Below, in pieces: positions 6,473-10,387 of a stretch of 10,387 nucleotides of DNA. The notes under the pieces were generated by a model. That model was not told the DNA's origin. It did no database searches and saw only the letters and a list, made by a program, of their open reading frames with translations. How positions within the stretch are numbered: the first letter of the stretch is position 1; the number at the start of each line of letters is the position of its first letter. Source of the stretch: Candidatus Altarchaeota archaeon (lineage in GTDB: Archaea; Altiarchaeota; Altiarchaeia; JAFGQM01); assembly GCA_016935655.1 (NCBI GenBank), contig JAFGQM010000064.1, positions 1 to 10,387 of the forward strand, given 5' to 3'. The translations under genes were made by a program, and so were the position numbers.

Positions 6473-8820
6473 TGTGGTCCTTGGGCTTCGGGGGAGTATA
6501 AATCCTTGTAGAGCATGGACATCATGTTGCCGCCCTGCGACATCAGCGGACCCAGGGCGCTGACAATGCCTGAGAGAGCCATCCCAGCAGGGCCGGGGAT
6601 CATGCCGCACATGCCGCCCACTGAGCTGAGCAGTGAGCTCATCATCTGGGTACCCATCTGTATGTATGGTGTGGGATCGAAACACTTTGCATCAGTTGCT
6701 ATGCAGTTGTTGTCATAACCGTCCCCGCACAGGGTGAACTTGTCCTCATGAGGCAAGTCCCCGGGGTCATACCAGTTCCAGTTCTCACCATCGTAGGCGC
6801 ATTTTATAGTTGTCCCTTTACATGTGAATTCCTTGCACTCGTTCTCGGGGCTGCACTGTGGCTCCGGGACGGTCAGCCAGCCCTCTTCTTCCCCGTCCTT
6901 GGATGTAATCTTCCTGCAGACCAGATATTTGTCGTCCTCTATCCCTGGCGACAACCCGCCGTCCTCGTCCCACTTCTGGTTGCAGGGAGTCTTGGAGTTG
7001 CACTGGCAACGGTCCTCTGCCGGGTCCTCGCTGGTCTTGTCCACCAGGCCATCGCAGTCGTTGTCCCTGTTGTCGCCGCATATCTCCTGCTCGTGGAAAT
7101 AGCCAGTGTTGGCTGTGGCGCACTGCAGGCAGTTCTCCCAGTAGGCCTCCTTGTCCCCCGAGAGATAGCTGGTTATGCACCAAAGATCACCTTCGTCTAT
7201 GTTACTATTCTTATTGACGTCTGCGCATGACATCTTGACCGAAGACCGAGGTATGAAATCTATCCATATGAGCAACATGAGTATTTCATCCACCTCCGAT
7301 ATCATCTCGTCGGCGTTTATGTCCCCCCTTATGCCCATGCACTCGTCCATGTTGTAGATGGCCACGCACTCCGAACCAGTAGAAGGCCTTGTGGGCTGTT
7401 CTGCCTCTCCGGAATAGCTAAGGCCCATGAAGCTCCTTAAACAGGAAAGGTCTGTGTCGTCCAAGGTCCCGTCCTGGTTGAAATCCGCGAATCCGAGCAG
7501 GTCCTGCGGGACCGGGGCGCCGTTCATGGACATTTCTACTATCTCCTTCATCTTGGACTCATCTTCGCTGTTTATCTCAAGGTCGCCGACGAAGTCGCCT
7601 TTCAGTATCGAATCCATTGTGTAAGTGGTACAAAAGCCTCCGCCTACTCCTCCCTCATATTCGCCGTCTATGACCTTCCGCATGCATTCCACATCCATCT
7701 CGTCCACTACCCCGTTGAAGTCGAAGTCCGCGCATGCGATATATTCGGCCTTGCTTGGTTGGGGCAATATCTGGTTCTCCATTATGAAGATGTCGGCCTC
7801 GTCTATCTGGCTGTCACCGTCAAAGTCGCCTCTGGACGCCCTGGTGCATAACAGGGGTATCACCGGGGGGACGCCTGCGCTCAGGATGCAGTCTATGACC
7901 TGGTTCTCGTTCAAGGGGCTTTGCCCTGACTTGTACTCATAAACGCACCTCCTGGCTTCCACCATGGAGTTGCACTGAGAATCCGGAGCGGGACAGCTGG
8001 GGGCCTTCTGCAGGGTCGTGTCCACGACGAATATATACTGTCTTTGGGACAGGCTCTGCTCTGCGGCGTATACCACAAGGTCATATATGCCCTCCTTTTC
8101 AGGAGCCGGTATGGTCGCAGTATAACTGTTGATTGAGTCGTCCCAGACCATCGAATACCTGTCCTCATAGAGCATTATCTTCAGTATGTTCATGCCAAAG
8201 AGGTCCATACCCCTGAATGTCAGGTTGGCATAGACGTCAAAAGTCTCCCGGGGGGTGAATATCCGCCCAAAAAGGACTGATCCGAGCTTGAGCTCCGGGG
8301 AGGGATATGCGGAAAAGAACGGGCTGGCGAAGCTGCCGCTGTAGACCCTTTCGTCGACTTCGGTCTCCACATATGCCCTAGCCAAGTACTCGCCAGCGAA
8401 CGGGACATCAGCCATCGTGGAGAAGACCCCGCCACCGCCAGAGAGGGAATCTGCTGTGAAATCAAGCTCGCTTCCGCCGTAGAAAAAGGATATTGTGACA
8501 TCGCTCCTCACCAGGTCCGAAACCGGCTCCCCGTCGACAGTAACCTTGTATTTCAAGGGTATCGGGGGCTCGCTGACAAGGCTCTTGACAGGGGATATCT
8601 TAAGCTCGGGGCTGTTTGAGACGAAATCCACCAGCCTGAGGGTCATGGGGTAAGAGCCGACAAGCCCGCGGTAGTTAGCGCGCAGAATCACATTGTATAT
8701 CCCCGTATTGTCTGGCGCGGCAAACTCGGACTCCCAGCGCGCGAAGCCGGGGGGCATCTGGGCCGTTAGAAATAAGATCGCTACAAAGGCGCATCCTGAT
8801 GCCTTCCCCGGGCTTCTCAT
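6469..8820 (-). CDS. Gene D: secreted dockerin-repeat / MopE-motif surface protein (paralogue of B and C)
   Basis: 783 residues, starting MRSPGKASGCAF like B's MRSP start; the signal peptide ends near GFA (residue 27). Residues 28-268 are Ig-like beta sequence including APEKEGIYDLVVYAA. Six dockerin-type loops start at 332, 365, 409, 446, 500 and 534. Several have lost ligands: DFDFNGVVDEMD has Phe at position 4 and Asn at 5, DFVGDLEINSED has Val at position 3, and DVNKNSNIDEGD has Asn at position 5. MopE-type CGDNRDNDCDGLVD is at 581-594 and a weaker CGDGYDNNC at 698-706. The C-terminus (about 718-770) is rich in Met, Gly and Ser, only moderately hydrophobic, and unlike B or C; whether it crosses the membrane is uncertain. 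D is the first gene of a D-C coupled pair and has its own predicted promoter. It is the most diverged of the three full-length paralogues. Confidence 0.9.
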   Translation of the reverse strand: MRSPGKASGCAFVAILFLTAQMPPGFARWESEFAAPDNTGIYNVILRANYRGLVGSYPMTLRLVDFVSNSPELKISPVKSLVSEPPIPLKYKVTVDGEPVSDLVRSDVTISFFYGGSELDFTADSLSGGGGVFSTMADVPFAGEYLARAYVETEVDERVYSGSFASPFFSAYPSPELKLGSVLFGRIFTPRETFDVYANLTFRGMDLFGMNILKIMLYEDRYSMVWDDSINSYTATIPAPEKEGIYDLVVYAAEQSLSQRQYIFVVDTTLQKAPSCPAPDSQCNSMVEARRCVYEYKSGQSPLNENQVIDCILSAGVPPVIPLLCTRASRGDFDGDSQIDEADIFIMENQILPQPSKAEYIACADFDFNGVVDEMDVECMRKVIDGEYEGGVGGGFCTTYTMDSILKGDFVGDLEINSEDESKMKEIVEMSMNGAPVPQDLLGFADFNQDGTLDDTDLSCLRSFMGLSYSGEAEQPTRPSTGSECVAIYNMDECMGIRGDINADEMISEVDEILMLLIWIDFIPRSSVKMSCADVNKNSNIDEGDLWCITSYLSGDKEAYWENCLQCATANTGYFHEQEICGDNRDNDCDGLVDKTSEDPAEDRCQCNSKTPCNQKWDEDGGLSPGIEDDKYLVCRKITSKDGEEEGWLTVPEPQCSPENECKEFTCKGTTIKCAYDGENWNWYDPGDLPHEDKFTLCGDGYDNNCIATDAKCFDPTPYIQMGTQMMSSLLSSVGGMCGMIPGPAGMALSGIVSALGPLMSQGGNMMSMLYKDLYSPEAQGPQ
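7039..7080 (-). other. MopE-type metal-binding motif in gene D
   Basis: This encodes CGDNRDNDCDGLVD at residues 581-594, followed by KTSEDPAEDRCQC. It keeps the DNDCDG core but differs in the first half from the copies in B and C. Confidence 0.75.
7186..7827 (-). repeat. Three dockerin-type loop pairs in gene D (residues 332-545)
   Basis: Loops start at residues 332, 365, 409, 446, 500 and 534, spacings 33, 44, 37, 54 and 34, close to B and C. Cys pairs C363/C379 and C532/C548 bracket the second loop of pairs 1 and 3. Loops 2, 3 and 6 have non-consensus ligand positions. Confidence 0.75.
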
Positions 8821-8842
8821 TTTGATGGTAATTGGGTGCTCA

Positions 8843-8861
8843 CTTAATAGGTACTATTAAG
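8843..8861. promoter_or_regulatory. Perfect 8-bp inverted repeat over the predicted gene D transcription start
   Basis: The sequence CTTAATAG-GTA-CTATTAAG has two perfect 8-base arms and a 3-base spacer. It lies about 10-30 nt downstream of the TATA-like box of D and ends 23 nt before the ATG. Placed over the expected transcription start, it could be a repressor operator; as RNA it would form only a weak A/U-rich hairpin. Confidence 0.5.
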
Positions 8862-8870
8862 AAGCTCTGG

Positions 8871-8880
8871 TTAAAAATAT
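8871..8880 (-). promoter_or_regulatory. Predicted archaeal TATA box for the D-C operon
   Basis: On the minus strand the gap reads ATATTTTTAA about 55 nt before the D start codon. A start about 25 nt downstream would fall near 8849 and give a leader of roughly 30 nt, longer than predicted for A and B. No strong ribosome binding site precedes the ATG. Confidence 0.5.
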
Positions 8881-8905
8881 GAGTATATTGGAGGAGTTTA
8901 TGAGC

Positions 8906-8917
8906 AAAAAACAAAAA
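8906..8917 (-). terminator. Oligo-T terminator of gene E
   Basis: On the minus strand two T tracts (5 and 6 bases, separated by one G) begin 18 nt after the E stop codon. Runs of T without a hairpin are the usual archaeal termination signal, so E and D are probably separate transcription units. Confidence 0.55.
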
Positions 8918-8934
8918 GAAGGATGGGGTTAAAG

Positions 8935-10387
8935 TTAGCCAGGAGCACATGGAGTCTCGTCTATCCGGCCGTCGCAATTGTTGTCCCAGCCGTCGTTGCA
9001 ACGCTCCGCGTTAACCCTCCATGGGTCCTGTTCCTTGTAAAAGTTGAAGACATCCTTTTCTATCCAGCCGATTGTCTCGTCATCCAATCTAGTGCAGTAG
9101 AATTCGCAGTATGTTGCAGTTATACCGTCTACAGTCACAAACTGCGTGCAAATATCAAAATCGACAATATCCGCTTGACATGGCCCTTGGAAAAATACAA
9201 AACAAAAGATATGAAAGAACACTGTAAGCCAATTCACTTCCAACCATCTAACCTCAGATCGTCTTTGTGTCTCGCCCTGAACCTGCACTACCTTGCACTG
9301 GTTGTCTATGTTGCACTCGAACCCCAGCCTGCTTTCTTCGTCTGGGTCATCATCTACCGGGACCTCTGGCGTCACCCAATCCCAGCCGTCAAAAACAGGG
9401 GTTCCAGTACGGGCAGAACCTAAGTTCCTGCAGACTTTGTAGCCGTCCGGATCATCTAGGTCGAGCCCGAGATTGGCATCATCTTCCCAGTACAGGTTCC
9501 AGGGCGTAAGTGCCTTGGCTTCACTACAGATGCACCTATCGGGTTTGCTCTCATCTTTTTGGTAGTAATACAGGTCCCGGTAGCCGTCGCAATTGTTGTC
9601 CCATTCGTCGTTGCATATCTCACTGTCCGGCCAGAACACTTCGGAGGGCATATTGCCCGGCTCGCCCGGGCTATCACAACCATGGCATTGGGTCATATAG
9701 GAAGTAGACGAGTCGCCATCGACAAAAATAAGCCGCAGGCACGTTAGGTCTGGTTCGGTAAGCTGACCGTCGATTTTCAAGTCCCAACAGTCTATGGGGC
9801 TCTCATCCTTTTTTAATAAAGCTGGGTCAAGAATATTCGGATAACCCTCGCCCAGCACAAATTGGTACAACACTTCATCCTGGGACCCACGAGGCCCCTT
9901 TGAGTCTCGGAGACCATTACTGTTCAAGTCGCCTTTTTCGCTGCTAGCAAGACATACTGGTTCCACGCCCAGATTTATGCCAAAATATATCTTGAAGCAG
10001 TCATTTCTTAGCTCCCTCGGTGGCAAAACTTCACCCAGACGGTCCTTGAAGCCCACCAGGCAGTCGTAATCCTTAGAATCGACGACCGCGTCTCTATTGA
10101 AATCCATAATAGATTCTATTATGGGTACCCAATCGGCGCCCGAGTCTAATGCTCCCCCGTCAACAAAGCCCATAAGCCTATTGAAAACATCGACGTCGCC
10201 CTGTGTGAGGGCACTCTCAGAGCCTGCTGTCATCTGGTCATAGTTGCCTTCCAGCACCAAATCCGCCTCAGACGGCAAAGCTGCGCAGATTACCCCTCTC
10301 ATGGGCTCTTTGCAGCTCTCCCCGTCTTTCTCTCCAGTATTCAGTTCTGGTTCTGCAAGAGAGTAGTCACCGTCCAATACCTTGTCC
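8935..10387 (-). CDS. Gene E: divergent dockerin/MopE surface protein, 5' end cut by window
   Basis: The frame is open at the window edge and gives 483 residues to the TAA at 8937-8935. A TTG at 10377 could be read as a start, but the frame continues upstream into dockerin-like sequence, so the gene is partial. Visible loops include DFNRDAVVDSKD, DLNSNGLRDS with an insertion after it, and DLKIDGQLTEPD, bracketed by C...C sixteen apart as in B-D. MopE-type motifs are CNDEWDNNCDGYRD (9574-9615) and CNDGWDNNCDGRID (8959-9000). Between them lies an unexpected hydrophobic run, LTVFFHIFCFVFF (about 9190-9231), in a T-rich stretch. The protein ends PCAPG just after the second MopE motif, so it lacks the C-terminal hydrophobic segment and tail of B-D. 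It may be fully secreted, or held by the internal helix. The ligand is unknown. Confidence 0.85.
   Translation of the reverse strand, partial: DKVLDGDYSLAEPELNTGEKDGESCKEPMRGVICAALPSEADLVLEGNYDQMTAGSESALTQGDVDVFNRLMGFVDGGALDSGADWVPIIESIMDFNRDAVVDSKDYDCLVGFKDRLGEVLPPRELRNDCFKIYFGINLGVEPVCLASSEKGDLNSNGLRDSKGPRGSQDEVLYQFVLGEGYPNILDPALLKKDESPIDCWDLKIDGQLTEPDLTCLRLIFVDGDSSTSYMTQCHGCDSPGEPGNMPSEVFWPDSEICNDEWDNNCDGYRDLYYYQKDESKPDRCICSEAKALTPWNLYWEDDANLGLDLDDPDGYKVCRNLGSARTGTPVFDGWDWVTPEVPVDDDPDEESRLGFECNIDNQCKVVQVQGETQRRSEVRWLEVNWLTVFFHIFCFVFFQGPCQADIVDFDICTQFVTVDGITATYCEFYCTRLDDETIGWIEKDVFNFYKEQDPWRVNAERCNDGWDNNCDGRIDETPCAPG
8959..9000 (-). other. C-terminal MopE-type motif in gene E
   Basis: This encodes CNDGWDNNCDGRID followed by ETPC and the stop region. 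It sits at the position of the second, degenerate motif of B-D (for example CNDGHDNDCKKGDEPC) but is here in full consensus form. Confidence 0.8.
9574..9615 (-). other. First MopE-type motif in gene E
   Basis: This encodes CNDEWDNNCDGYRD. It occupies the same place relative to the dockerin loops as the main motif of B-D and is followed, after an insertion, by DRCIC instead of DWCGC. Confidence 0.75.

Noticed and set aside
6473..6685. 71-residue N-terminal extension of gene C
   Set aside because: It overlaps the end of gene D, is rich in His/Arg/Pro like an antisense-frame or shifted-frame translation, and would bury the signal peptide. The ATG at 6472 matches the starts of B and D.
8923..9423. 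166-residue plus-strand frame
   Set aside because: It is antisense to gene E, and its sequence reads as the complement of the MopE-type codons. No promoter is evident.
2106..9615. Repeated GTCGTTGTCCCAGCCGTCGT-like DNA as a CRISPR or mobile repeat
   Set aside because: The copies are in frame inside paralogous genes and code for the MopE motif; spacing is irregular and there are no spacers.
10375..10377. TTG as the start codon of gene E
   Set aside because: The frame stays open to the window edge and the protein here is already inside dockerin-like sequence without a signal peptide, so the gene is cut by the window.

Overview
The window most likely comes from an archaeon, possibly a DPANN-type lineage known only from metagenomes; lineage cannot be fixed from the sequence. 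The evidence is short T/A-rich TATA-like boxes placed so that mRNAs would be leaderless or carry very short leaders, an oligo-T stretch after a stop codon, frequent ATA (Ile) and AGG/AGA (Arg) codons, and secreted proteins built from dockerin-like EF-hand loops and MopE-type metal-binding motifs. All five genes lie on the minus strand and nearly all of the window is coding. No RNA gene, CRISPR array, transposase or phage gene was seen, and no gap without a gene exceeds about 115 bases.

Layout in transcription order (high to low coordinates). Gene E (8935-10387, 5' end outside the window) is a divergent dockerin/MopE protein ending at an oligo-T terminator. A 114-bp gap holds a TATA-like box and a perfect 8-bp inverted repeat. 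Gene D (6469-8820) and gene C (3938-6472) overlap by the four bases ATGA and should be translationally coupled. Gene B (1371-3896) follows after 40 bp and gene A (1-1314, 3' end outside the window) after 56 bp; each has its own TATA-like box.

B, C and D are clear full-length paralogues of 841, 844 and 783 residues. Each has a signal peptide, about 250 residues of Ig-like beta-sandwich sequence, three pairs of dockerin-type Ca-binding loops, a MopE-type motif (CNDGWDNDCDGLVD or a variant), a Cys-rich segment, a second weaker MopE-like motif, and a hydrophobic C-terminal segment followed by a tail that is entirely different in each paralogue. E has a diverged form of the same plan but ends where the C-terminal hydrophobic segment would begin. 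A is unrelated in its main body: an N-terminal membrane anchor followed by two CGDG Cys-rich motifs and several carboxypeptidase-regulatory-like / Ig-like domains.

Together the genes look like a cell-surface protein locus: a recently expanded family of calcium-dependent, disulfide-rich surface proteins next to another anchored surface protein. The ligand or partner is unknown, and no cohesin domain is recognisable here. The most notable points are the Cys pair that brackets the second loop of dockerin pairs 1 and 3, the fixed loop spacing, the divergent C-termini, and a 62-bp stretch identical between B and C that suggests gene conversion.
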